A stretch of 39,406 nucleotides of DNA, taken from positions 1 to 39,406 of the forward strand of contig JAUWGP010000024.1 in assembly GCA_030606335.1 (NCBI GenBank), written 5' to 3'. The DNA comes from Caldifarciminota bacterium. GTDB lineage: Bacteria; Hydrothermota; UBA3073. The translations under genes were made by a program, and so were the position numbers. The notes beneath the pieces were generated by a model, which was given only the letters and a program-made list of their open reading frames with translations, was not told the origin of the DNA and did no database searches. Shown here one piece after another: positions 25,329 to 33,901 of the stretch (position 1 is its first letter; each line of letters opens with the position of its first letter).

Positions 25329-27431
25329 CTATCTAATTAGAATGATTTTTTCCATTCCCCTATATAAGGGAGATTCTATAGAGAGAAAATAAACACCTTC
25401 AGGTAGTCTATCAAGTTCAAGAATAACTTCACCCTCTCCCCTATTATTCATCTCAACTCTATCCATCAATATTCCACTTAAATTGTATAATCTTATACTA
25501 ATATCTCTATAACCTGTGTATCGTAGATTAACTATACCGCGTGATGGATTAGGATATACTGAGATAGCTTTTTGAGTGAAAGATTCAGATATGCCTTCTA
25601 TTTCAGATATTGTAATAATTGAAGTTCCTTGAGGAATAATAACATTTATATAATATATTAAAAACTCAGGTGTTTCAACAACCTGAATTATCTCTCCACC
25701 TGAAACTTCATATCCATTAACACTTACAGGTACGAAGAATTTGATCAGTCCATTCTCAAATGTCTCATTGTATTCGTTTACTATAGTAGCTGTGATTTCA
25801 TGTTGTGTCCCATCATTAGAACAATCAAAATGTAAAGTAATATCGTGTCTTTGATGTTCTAAGAGTGGGTAGCTTACAACCTCAGTACTATCAATTCTTA
25901 TTAATCTGTATACACCATTATAACCATATGTTTCACCTGTAAGAATCGATAGAATATCTCCATAATAGGATACATTGTTGTGATGAAGATGACCCCATAA
26001 TAATAAATCCACTGAATTATCAGATGCAATATCAAAGATCTGGTCCCACGTAAAATCATAGTGATAGAAGATGCATTTGAATGGCTTCTGTGACGAGAGT
26101 AGTTCAGCCTCGAGCCAGTCGACCTGCTCCTGAATGAGACTGCACCAACCATATGTTGACCAGTCAAAACCTCCATAATTCTGATAACACTCAACCGCGA
26201 TAAAATGACATTCACCATAGTCGAAACTATAATTTTGTGTATGTATTCCATCATTTTGTGGGTGTCCGCTGTAAAGTCTATCCCATCCAAAGTATTTCCA
26301 GAAAAACCATTTCATATCACCAACATCGTGATTACCAATTGTCAGAAATATTGGTACTCTGGAATTAAATAAAACAAGCTGTGCTATTTCACATTGATCC
26401 TCATATGAACGATTTATCAAATCGCCTGTAAGAAGAATAAATTCCGGGTTGATAATGTTTATCTCGTTCAATGCCTCCTCAAGATACGGGACAGTATTGT
26501 AACCACTATAGTGTTCAGGCAGATGGGGATCTGTAAGATGCACGAAGTAATAACTATCTTTGAATTCATCGATTACCTTTACCGCATTTTTTACAGTATC
26601 ACAAACATCGTCTGCTGTAACAACAAGGTCATATAATTCTAAGGGTGTAGCATCAGGTATATTAACCTCTAAAATCCACCTGTGTCTCCACTGATCATAA
26701 TGCTGTGACAATATATTAACAGTAGTATCAAACCACTCTGTCTGTATTACTGACTGCCAGTCATTTGTATTCATGGGTGCATCACATTCGATAAGAAAAT
26801 CCTCTCCCTTTTTTTGTATAACAGGAATATTTGGCAGGGGTTTCAGAACAAGTGTTACAGGGTCAGTGGCTATTAGCTCTGGAAAACCGCTTTGATAGTA
26901 TTTCCATAAGGAGGATATTTCTATAAGAATATCACCATCTGCTAACAATTGAAGGTCAAACGACATATCATCATCTGAGGGAGATACTCCATGAACCTCA
27001 ACAGCAATTAGCATTTCGTAAGACTCGGTATAAGCAAATGTATCAATAAGTTCCTGAAGGTCTATACTGAAGGCTTCAAAACCTATTCCCTCATGTTCTG
27101 ATAAGGCATAAGTATTATAATCAGGCTCACCCTCAGGCATATTAGCCCTTGCAATCTCGACGCCATTTATATAAGTAACAAAGCCATCATCGTATTTAAC
27201 GTTCAATGAAAGAGAATTATAATCTTCAAGGTCAGATACATAAAAATATTTTCTAAAGTAATATGTATTATTCCCAGAGATAAGAACTGTGGTTTCGTTA
27301 CCATCTCCAAACCCGAGTTCGGCAAAACCTGAATCCCATGATGAATCAATGTATGCCCCTTGTGTCCAGTTAAGGGCATAAGAGTACGGACCAAAGAGTA
27401 TCAATACCAGAAATATTACTTTTATTTTCAT
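25329..27431 (-). CDS. Secreted metallophosphoesterase with T9SS C-terminal domain
   Basis: 700 aa from the ATG at 27431. An in-frame ATG at 27497 lies inside dispersed repeat C and would put 22 non-signal residues before a clear signal peptide (M-K-I-K-V-I-F-L-V-L-I-L-F-G), so it is rejected. After the signal comes a jelly-roll-like module (about 20-165) with Y-F-R-K-Y-F and D-D-G-F-V-T-Y-I-N-G. The middle has all calcineurin-like metal motifs in order: L-T-D-P-H, L-T-G-D-L-I-N-R, I-G-N-H-D and G-H-L-H-H. The end is a type A-like sorting domain opening V-Y-P-N-P-S-R-G and closing I-I-L-I-R. The likely role is an extracellular or surface phosphoesterase exported by type IX secretion. Substrate unknown. 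Confidence 0.88.
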   Translation of the reverse strand: MKIKVIFLVLILFGPYSYALNWTQGAYIDSSWDSGFAELGFGDGNETTVLISGNNTYYFRKYFYVSDLEDYNSLSLNVKYDDGFVTYINGVEIARANMPEGEPDYNTYALSEHEGIGFEAFSIDLQELIDTFAYTESYEMLIAVEVHGVSPSDDDMSFDLQLLADGDILIEISSLWKYYQSGFPELIATDPVTLVLKPLPNIPVIQKKGEDFLIECDAPMNTNDWQSVIQTEWFDTTVNILSQHYDQWRHRWILEVNIPDATPLELYDLVVTADDVCDTVKNAVKVIDEFKDSYYFVHLTDPHLPEHYSGYNTVPYLEEALNEINIINPEFILLTGDLINRSYEDQCEIAQLVLFNSRVPIFLTIGNHDVGDMKWFFWKYFGWDRLYSGHPQNDGIHTQNYSFDYGECHFIAVECYQNYGGFDWSTYGWCSLIQEQVDWLEAELLSSQKPFKCIFYHYDFTWDQIFDIASDNSVDLLLWGHLHHNNVSYYGDILSILTGETYGYNGVYRLIRIDSTEVVSYPLLEHQRHDITLHFDCSNDGTQHEITATIVNEYNETFENGLIKFFVPVSVNGYEVSGGEIIQVVETPEFLIYYINVIIPQGTSIITISEIEGISESFTQKAISVYPNPSRGIVNLRYTGYRDISIRLYNLSGILMDRVEMNNRGEGEVILELDRLPEGVYFLSIESPLYRGMEKIILIR

Positions 27432-27456
27432 AACATATCTTATGGTTGGGTTATAG

Positions 27457-27502
27457 AGTCCCAGTGAAATATGCTTCCCGTTGAAATAGTTAAACAATTC
27501 AC
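27457..27502 (+). repeat. Dispersed repeat C, copy 1
   Basis: AGTCCCAGTGAAATATGCTTCCCG followed by TTGAAATAGTTAAACA. It recurs almost unchanged at 37208-37253 in the same orientation. It lies just upstream of the phosphoesterase start. 27432-27848 otherwise has no gene. Confidence 0.8.
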
Positions 27503-27560
27503 CACGTTGAATAGATTACATTCCACATGGCAAGCAGGACAAGTCGCATTTCACGGGATA

Positions 27561-27731
27561 AATTTATTGAGTTTACATGGTTTATTGGGTTTGTTGGGTT
27601 TAATGGGTTCATTGAGTTTGTTGGGTTTATTGGGTTTATTGAGTTTACACGGTTTATTGGGTTTGTTGGGTTCATTGAGTTTGTTGGGTTTAATGAGTTT
27701 ATTGAGTTTATTGGGTTCATTGAGTTTGTTT
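27561..27731. repeat. GGGTTTATTG-type minisatellite
   Basis: About 170 bp of imperfect tandem units such as TTGGGTTTATTGGGTTTGTTGAGTTTA with a period near 9-12 bp. Open frames on both strands translate it into Leu/Gly/Ser-rich or Asn/Pro/Ile-rich low-complexity peptides, which are artefacts of the repeat. Confidence 0.8.
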
Positions 27732-27848
27732 ACTGATTACTACATACTGCTTAGTTTCTCTTTCACAGTTTTTCCGGTTCCCCTTTTCTCTTCCTACGCC
27801 CTACGCTTTACGCAATACGCTTTTCGCTCTTCATTCTTCAATCACTAA

Positions 27849-29105
27849 TCAACGATTAATTATTTCTTGTTTCCCCATATATTTTATCAGCTTATCTGGT
27901 ATCTTAACGGTGCCATCACTTGTTTCATAATTTTCAATCAATGAGATAAAGAGTCTTGGAAGTGCTACACCGGAAGCATTAAGGGTATGTACATATCCTG
28001 TCTTTCCACCACCCTTAAACTTGATACCTGCCCTTCTTGCCTGAAAATCCTCAAAATTGCTTACAGAGGAAACCTCCAGCCACCTCTTGAGAACTGGTGC
28101 CCAGATTTCAACATCATATGTCTTAGCTGAGGCAAAACTCATATCATTTACAGGGAGAAGTCTTATCCTGTAAGTTATTCCGAGTTGCTGCAGAATTACC
28201 TCTACATCCTCAAGCATTGATTCAAGTTCATCATATGAATTATCCGGGTATGTAAACTTAACAAGTTCCACCTTGTTAAACTGGTGAACTCTTATGAGTC
28301 CCTTTGTATCCTTTCCATAACTTCCAGCCTCTCTCCTGAAAGATGCTGCATAACCGACATATTTAATAGGAAGTTTCTCCAGCAATATACTCTCATTTTT
28401 ATGCATATTTGTTATGGGTACCTCTGCAGTTGGATTCAGAAAGAGGTCATCTTTTTCAATCCTGTACATATCATACTCAAGCTTTGGAAGTTGACCTGTT
28501 CCATACATAGACTCTCTATTAACCAGGAAAGGTGTGAAAACCTCTGTATATCCGCGACTGATATGCGTATCAATCATAAAATTTATAAGTGAACGCTCGA
28601 GCATTGCTCCATCTCCCTTATATAGCGGGAAGCTTGTAGAAGATACCTTAACCCCTCTTTTTAAATCGAGTATGGAAAGCGAATTACAAAGGTCGAGATA
28701 TGAAAGTGGTTCAAAGTCAAATTCCCTTTTATTACCCCATTTTCTTATAACAATTTCATCTCCCTCGACTGGAACTGATTGGTGGGGTATGTTTGGAATT
28801 CTTTTTAAAATCTCATTAATATCATCTTCTATTTTACTTAAGCTTTCATCGTATGACTTGACTTCTTTAGTCAATCTTCGAGCCTCTTTTTCTCTGGATT
28901 CAGTATCTTTACCTTCTCTCTTGAGTTCTCCAATTTTTTTTGATATCTCCTTCCTTTTTCGTCTCTTTTCATCTCTTTTTAGTATAAGTTTTCTTCTCTG
29001 TTTATCCAATTCAATAAAGCAGGATATATCCAAATCCTCTCCCTTATTCTTTATTACCTTTTTTATCAATTCGATATTATCTCTGACGAATCCAATATCA
29101 AGCAT
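27849..29105 (-). CDS. serS: Seryl-tRNA synthetase
   Basis: 418 aa, the normal bacterial length. It charges tRNA-Ser (and tRNA-Sec where present). The N-terminus is the long charged coiled-coil arm (about 30-105, rich in Lys, Glu and Arg) that binds the tRNA variable arm. The class II core shows N-P-T-A-E-V-P, motif 2 F-R-R-E-A-G-S-Y-G-K-D-T-K-G-L-I-R-V-H-Q-F and a C-terminal N-A-S-G-V-A-L-P-R-L motif 3. GAGGGGG lies before the ATG at 29105. It sits between two repeat-rich gene-free stretches, with no functional partner beside it. Confidence 0.97.
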   Translation of the reverse strand: MLDIGFVRDNIELIKKVIKNKGEDLDISCFIELDKQRRKLILKRDEKRRKRKEISKKIGELKREGKDTESREKEARRLTKEVKSYDESLSKIEDDINEILKRIPNIPHQSVPVEGDEIVIRKWGNKREFDFEPLSYLDLCNSLSILDLKRGVKVSSTSFPLYKGDGAMLERSLINFMIDTHISRGYTEVFTPFLVNRESMYGTGQLPKLEYDMYRIEKDDLFLNPTAEVPITNMHKNESILLEKLPIKYVGYAASFRREAGSYGKDTKGLIRVHQFNKVELVKFTYPDNSYDELESMLEDVEVILQQLGITYRIRLLPVNDMSFASAKTYDVEIWAPVLKRWLEVSSVSNFEDFQARRAGIKFKGGGKTGYVHTLNASGVALPRLFISLIENYETSDGTVKIPDKLIKYMGKQEIINR

Positions 29106-29178
29106 AAACCCCCTCGACTTAAAATTAAAAACAAAATATTGAAAATTAAAATTAATGTTGCAATTTCATTCTATTGTT

Positions 29179-29486
29179 TGTCATTGCGAGTCCGTCGCAC
29201 TTCTTGACGGACGTGGCAATCTCATCTTTCTGTCATTGCGAGTCCGTCGCACTTCTTGACGGACGTGGCAATCTCATTCCTTTCGCCTGTCTTTGCGAAC
29301 GAACGTAGTAAGTGTGGCAATCTCATTTGTGACATAATTTAGTAAAATGCGATTGCTTCGTCGCTCACACTTCTCGCAATGACGGTGTGCTGGTAGCGAT
29401 TGCTTCACCTATAGCTCGCAATGACAGTGTGTTGTTAGCGATTGCTTCACCTGTCAAGAAGTGCGACGGACTTCTCACAACGACAA
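29179..29486. repeat. Cluster of diverged GTCATTGCGAG repeats
   Basis: At least five whole or partial copies. Two are near-identical 52-bp units (from 29179 and 29231), each with an internal hairpin GTCCGTC...GACGGAC. A composite copy spans about 29288-29383. Two further right-half types follow (about 29394-29425 and 29432-29484). The gene-free stretch 29106-29819 consists mainly of this cluster and the tandem array that follows it. Confidence 0.85.
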
Positions 29487-29560
29487 TTGCCTGTTTGTTA
29501 TCATTCGCACGACCCCGCCTTTGGCGTGGTTACCGGAAGCTTGCGCCTACTACTCCTAGC

Positions 29561-29752
29561 TGTCATTGCGAGACTGAACGAAGTGAAGTCGTGGCAATAC
29601 CATCCTTCTGTCATTGCGAGACTGAACGAAGTGAAGTCGTGGCAATACCATCCTTCTGTCATTGCGAGACTGAACGAAGTGAAGTCGTGGCAATACCATC
29701 CTTCTGTCATTGCGAGACTGAACGAAGTGAAGTCGTGGCAATCTCATCCCTT
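29561..29752. repeat. 48-bp tandem array, 4 copies
   Basis: Units begin at 29561, 29609, 29657 and 29705. Each reads TGTCATTGCGAGACTGAACG, then AAGTGAAGTCGTGGCAATAC, then CATCCTTC; the last unit diverges in its final bases. The first three are identical. Because 48 is a multiple of 3, both strands show repeated open frames (16-residue periods), which are not genes. The unit belongs to the same GTCATTGCGAG family. Confidence 0.95.
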
Positions 29753-29819
29753 TATTAATCCTTATTTTCAATAATTACATTCCAGCAGGTATGATATTTT
29801 ATCTTTGTATGTATGTTTC

Positions 29820-32720
29820 CTATCTCATCAATACGAGTTTCTTGTTCTGCCTTTCTCCGCCCATCTCTACACTCAAAAAGTATATGCCATTTGGTAAATA
29901 ATTACCAGTTCTATCTGTTCCATTCCAGTTTGATGAAAAAATTCCTACAGGATGATTTCCGTAATATATCGTCTTAATCTTTTCCCCAAGAATATTGTAA
30001 ACCTCAACTCTTAGTTTTATATTAGCATTCACATCAAAACGTATATTAGTAGTACTGGCAAATGGATTCGGATATACCCCAATCAATGTAGACAGAACAA
30101 CTTCTTCCTCAATATCCTGCACATATGCACGGCTGGAAATAGCAATAAGAAATGCCTCCCCAGCCTGGCTCTGCGTTCCAGCGATAACATCCGGGTAACC
30201 ATCTCCATTCAAATCTGGCACACTCCTAACTGAAAAGACAAGCCTCCTTGCATCGTGCTGCCATATAAGACTTCCTGTGGCTCCACTTATACAAAACACA
30301 GAGTTTGTAGTTTGACTTCCTGCAAGCACATCCCATGCACCATCCTCATCAATATCAGATATTGCATCAACACTCCAGACATTTCCACCCACAGAGTAGG
30401 TCCACTCAATACCACCATCATCTGCTGAAAGGAGATACAGTGTGGAAGAAGTTATAAGTCCTGCAACAATTCCATCCACACCCTTACTTATTGCATCCGG
30501 AATCCTTGCTATCTTCACTACTAAGCCACCTACAATAGTTGACCACAGTGAATCGCCATCTGCACCTGACAGACATATTATCTCTCCACCCCAGGTTCCT
30601 ATAACCACATCGTCTTTATCATCACCATTAATATCAGGAATGGTTACAATGGTCTGGATATCTGCGCCTGCATAGTAAGACCAAAGCATTACTCCAGATG
30701 CACCATTAACACAGTATACACGCTGAACATTGTTGTTCCCCCAGGCACCACATAGAGCATCCGCTACACCATCGCCATTAACATCATCTATATATGTTAC
30801 ATCTCCTACTGCATCCTGTATTCCATAAAACCAGATAGAATCTCCTGTGACTCCATCGAAGCAGTACATACACCTTGGTCCTTGTGTACCTGCATCATGT
30901 CCACCTATACCCGCGAGGACATCATCCACTCCATCACCATTAACATCAGGTATCCTATTCATAGCATAAACCCATCCACCCTCGCCATTGTAATCGTGTG
31001 AGTCATAGCACCATATAATATCACCACTAACAGCGTCTATTGCATAACATGACCTGTCTCCCCATGCAGTACCCAGCAGTATATCATCTATTCCATCAGC
31101 GTTCAGGTCCCCTCCGCTTCTAAGACAGTTATCTCCCCATGAGCCAGTAAAGGTTTCATCCCCTATGTTCCATATTTTTGCACCCCTTAGGTCACTATTA
31201 CCGAAAAAGAGGTGAAGATGGGGGTCTCCATAACTATCAGAATCATAGGATTCTGCTGCAATCTCTACTACTCCATCTCCAGTTACATCATCTACTGCTG
31301 TCACACACACCACATTAGATACAAATGTATAGGAGAATATTGCCTGACCTCCTATGTATGTGCGCTCAATGCCATCTCCAGATAGATAAAGCCTGTGCGG
31401 TTCCTGAGGGTCATTACTATAGACTATAAGTGTATCGTCGTAAGATATAACACTGTGCGGTGAAAAATAAATTCTACAGTTTAGCGTATCAAGAGAATTT
31501 ATAATCACGGGAAAATCAAGGTCATATGTGTAAAATATGGTACTTTCGTCTATACTGTCCATGACAAGTGGTGAAGCACCCTGATTTACGACACTTATCT
31601 CCCACATCGAAACACCTGAAATTCGTATTTCACCATAATCATGTATACTATCACTCAAGACAAGAACAGCTCCAGGATACAGCCCAAATCCCTGTAAATC
31701 AACAATGAGCTCACTCTCATCAGGGTCATTACTGAATATACTCAAGTCCGCCTGTATTTCACCAAATACAGCTGGTGTAAATGTGATAGTAATGATAGTA
31801 TCAGAAGATGGTACCAGAGTAAACGGAAACGTTAATGCTGGTATTACAAATTGGGAATCAGCTACAGTTATACTGTCAATAATGAGGTCAGCATCTCCAT
31901 CATTGAATATCGTAAGATTCCAAAACTCATTAGAACCGATAACAACCTCTCCAAAGTCATGCGAGCTTGCAGAAACAGAGATATCAGGTGTCCCACTACC
32001 CAGAACATCTATCTGATATAAAAGATATGCCTTTGGACCTTCACCTGTGACCCAGAGATACTGTCCATCCCAGGCTGCACCTCTTGGTTTTGTACCCGGT
32101 GCCTCAAAACTATCAAGGACAGTACCAGTAGTTGGGTCAAGTTTAAATATATAACCATCATCAGGAGTATCCTGACCATCATCTGTTACCCATATATACT
32201 CCCCATCCCATGCAAGACCCCATGGTTGTGGATGAGGTGTGGGAATTGATGGAGGTACAGTATCTCCTGAAGCAGGGTCTATTTTATAAACTCTTGTACT
32301 ATCATTTGGATAATATCTGGCTATACAGACGTGATTCCCATCATATGTAAGTCCAGCAAAATATTGATTTGATGTAAAGGGTTCTGGAAACGAATCGAGT
32401 ATGGTTCCATCTATTGTTATCTTATATATCATTTCTACATTGTATTGTGAATTTAGAACCCAGAGGTTTACACCGTCAAATCCAAGCCCGTAACAATCCG
32501 GATTAAGGTATCCAGGGCAGAGGATAGAATCTAATACAGAACCATCACCTGGGTCTATCTTATAAATATATTCAGAATTTACTCCATACACACCACACCA
32601 CAGATTCACTCCATCCCAGGCAAGTCCTGACGCATGGTTTGGTCCTGGAATCGTGTGAATTACACTCTGAGAATATAAGCCTACAAATATTAATAACCCC
32701 AATAATATAAATCCTCGCAT
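29820..32720 (-). CDS. Secreted beta-propeller / FG-GAP repeat protein with T9SS C-terminal domain
   Basis: 966 aa. It has a signal peptide (about 1-18). Residues 20-245 form propeller-type repeats built on G-L-A-W-D-G-x-x-L-W and I-D-P-x-x-G-x-V-L-D-S. Two choice-of-anchor or HYDIN/ASPM-type Ig-like domains (about 247-450) follow, each with D-F-G-E or D-Y-G-E and S-N-D-P. Residues about 455-860 carry repeated FG-GAP/PQQ-like blades with calcium-type D-x-N-x-D-G-x-x-D motifs (for example D-L-N-G-D-G-Y-P-D). The C-terminus opens V-Y-P-N-P-F-A-S and ends K-K-L-V-L-M-R, a type A-like sorting domain. It is a likely surface or secreted protein and T9SS cargo, of binding or structural type; no catalytic motif was seen. 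GAGGAGG precedes the ATG. Confidence 0.85.
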   Translation of the reverse strand: MRGFILLGLLIFVGLYSQSVIHTIPGPNHASGLAWDGVNLWCGVYGVNSEYIYKIDPGDGSVLDSILCPGYLNPDCYGLGFDGVNLWVLNSQYNVEMIYKITIDGTILDSFPEPFTSNQYFAGLTYDGNHVCIARYYPNDSTRVYKIDPASGDTVPPSIPTPHPQPWGLAWDGEYIWVTDDGQDTPDDGYIFKLDPTTGTVLDSFEAPGTKPRGAAWDGQYLWVTGEGPKAYLLYQIDVLGSGTPDISVSASSHDFGEVVIGSNEFWNLTIFNDGDADLIIDSITVADSQFVIPALTFPFTLVPSSDTIITITFTPAVFGEIQADLSIFSNDPDESELIVDLQGFGLYPGAVLVLSDSIHDYGEIRISGVSMWEISVVNQGASPLVMDSIDESTIFYTYDLDFPVIINSLDTLNCRIYFSPHSVISYDDTLIVYSNDPQEPHRLYLSGDGIERTYIGGQAIFSYTFVSNVVCVTAVDDVTGDGVVEIAAESYDSDSYGDPHLHLFFGNSDLRGAKIWNIGDETFTGSWGDNCLRSGGDLNADGIDDILLGTAWGDRSCYAIDAVSGDIIWCYDSHDYNGEGGWVYAMNRIPDVNGDGVDDVLAGIGGHDAGTQGPRCMYCFDGVTGDSIWFYGIQDAVGDVTYIDDVNGDGVADALCGAWGNNNVQRVYCVNGASGVMLWSYYAGADIQTIVTIPDINGDDKDDVVIGTWGGEIICLSGADGDSLWSTIVGGLVVKIARIPDAISKGVDGIVAGLITSSTLYLLSADDGGIEWTYSVGGNVWSVDAISDIDEDGAWDVLAGSQTTNSVFCISGATGSLIWQHDARRLVFSVRSVPDLNGDGYPDVIAGTQSQAGEAFLIAISSRAYVQDIEEEVVLSTLIGVYPNPFASTTNIRFDVNANIKLRVEVYNILGEKIKTIYYGNHPVGIFSSNWNGTDRTGNYLPNGIYFLSVEMGGERQNKKLVLMR

Positions 32721-32759
32721 ACTACCTCCTCATACTAAACGAAGTATTGCCAAAAAACT

Positions 32760-32859
32760 GGGGTCGTATTCCTACCCGACGTCAGACGAGTATCCGACCC
32801 GTTTCTTTTACGGGTTCGATAAATCGAACCCCTACATTTTTGCTTTCATATTATTTTTG
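32760..32859 (-). repeat. Dispersed repeat B, copy 2
   Basis: Reverse complement of the element at 5475-5586, with the same central inverted repeat (ACGGGTTCGAT, AA, ATCGAACCC, 32810-32831). Relative to the gene it precedes (start at 32720, - strand) it has the same orientation as copy 1 has to the gene at 5718. Confidence 0.8.
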
Positions 32860-32899
32860 ATAGTATCTCAAAAATAACTTAGTTTTGCAAGGTAATTAT

Positions 32900-32971
32900 G
32901 CAGTAGCAAGTTTACCCCATCTCTGGCGGGGCTACTGCACTCCAAAAGATATCAATAAAAAAGTGGAGTGC
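32900..32971. repeat. Two overlapping hairpins
   Basis: GCAGTAGC (32900-32907) pairs with GCTACTGC (32931-32938), enclosing CCCC...GGGG (32915-32918 with 32928-32931). GCACTCC (32937-32943) pairs with GGAGTGC (32965-32971). The two outer stems share bases 32937-32938. They lie between two - strand genes; no T run follows on the - strand, so this is not a typical terminator. 32721-33037 has no gene. Confidence 0.6.
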
Positions 32972-33037
32972 CTATCTTCCTATAGACATGTATTAGCTTT
33001 CTGATGCCAAATATCACAAATTTAAATACAGATACCC

Positions 33038-33901
33038 TTAAATTTCCTCTTTTAAAACTATGTCCCTTTCCAGCTCTTTTAACTTTCTCTTTCTTGATTT
33101 AAGAGAAATTATTAATACAACCAGGAACACTAATAAAATCAATAATAACACAAATGAACCGGTTAACAAAAAGTATGCCCAGTTATAGGTCTTTTTAGTC
33201 CATGCTTCCCACTCTTCTGTAAATTCCTTATAAGTTATCCCAAGAGCTAAATATAAAGCGTTATCAAAGTCCATTATCTTAAGATTTGTAAGGATTTCTT
33301 TAAATCCTTCCTCACCAAAATTATCTATTATATATGCCACAGCAGAAAAACTCTCAGTATATGCAATCTCAGCCTTTCGTACATCCCTTGGAAAGGTCAG
33401 CTCAAGCTGTGAAAGAGGTATTAGTGAATTTGTCATATTTGCAATTGCAAGTACTCTCTCTCTCCCAAATCTCCACTCTTGTGAACAGAGCATTGCAAAG
33501 CCTTCGTTGAACCACCTTGGTAATCTACCACTACCAACCATACCACCGAGAACAATGTGTGCAAGTTCGTGTTTTGTTATACACCTTATGTCTATATCCT
33601 TTTTTACAACCCTTGGTGAATATATAATTATAAGGCTGCTTTTTGAATCCGCAAATCCTACGCCCCAATCTGGAAAACCCTTCTGTGTTAGAACATGAAA
33701 CTGCTCTATATCTGAAATGAGTTTAATAGTAATATCTCGATTATAAACATATCCCAGCATGTTCGAAATTATTGGTAGTGTTTCCTCTGCAGTAATAAGA
33801 ATTTCAGATGCCAGATTACTATCTATCTTTTCATATTCTATCAAAAACCTACCAGAGGTCTGAATATCAAAAAATATTAGTATTAATAAAAAACATATCA
33901 T
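33038..33901 (-). CDS. Membrane-anchored peptidase MA-family protein
   Basis: 287 aa. The N-terminus is a short hydrophobic signal (about 1-13). The gluzincin motif H111-E-L-A-H115 and R-W-F-N-E133-G-F give a complete zinc site. A membrane helix near the C-terminus (about 241-267) is followed by a short, highly charged cytosolic tail (K-S-R-K-R-K and onward). So the protease domain faces the periplasm or outside and the tail lies inside. Its ATG overlaps the stop of the upstream DUF4175-like gene by 4 nt (ATGA), so the two are almost certainly co-translated and probably act together. Substrate unknown. It is a second peptidase-MA protein in the window, clearly different in architecture from the Omp85 fusion at 1498-4287. 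Confidence 0.85.
   Translation of the reverse strand: MICFLLILIFFDIQTSGRFLIEYEKIDSNLASEILITAEETLPIISNMLGYVYNRDITIKLISDIEQFHVLTQKGFPDWGVGFADSKSSLIIIYSPRVVKKDIDIRCITKHELAHIVLGGMVGSGRLPRWFNEGFAMLCSQEWRFGRERVLAIANMTNSLIPLSQLELTFPRDVRKAEIAYTESFSAVAYIIDNFGEEGFKEILTNLKIMDFDNALYLALGITYKEFTEEWEAWTKKTYNWAYFLLTGSFVLLLILLVFLVVLIISLKSRKRKLKELERDIVLKEEI

Noticed and set aside
27471-27848. 125-codon Leu/Gly-rich frame, with Asn/Pro-rich frame on the other strand
   Set aside because: Low-complexity translation of a minisatellite; it starts inside dispersed repeat C.
29561-29752. Possible CRISPR array
   Set aside because: Units are directly adjacent with no variable spacers, and no cas genes are present.
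29387-29774. Open frames with 16-residue repeats on both strands
   Set aside because: They are produced by the 48-bp tandem array, whose length is a multiple of 3; no start signal or independent coding evidence.
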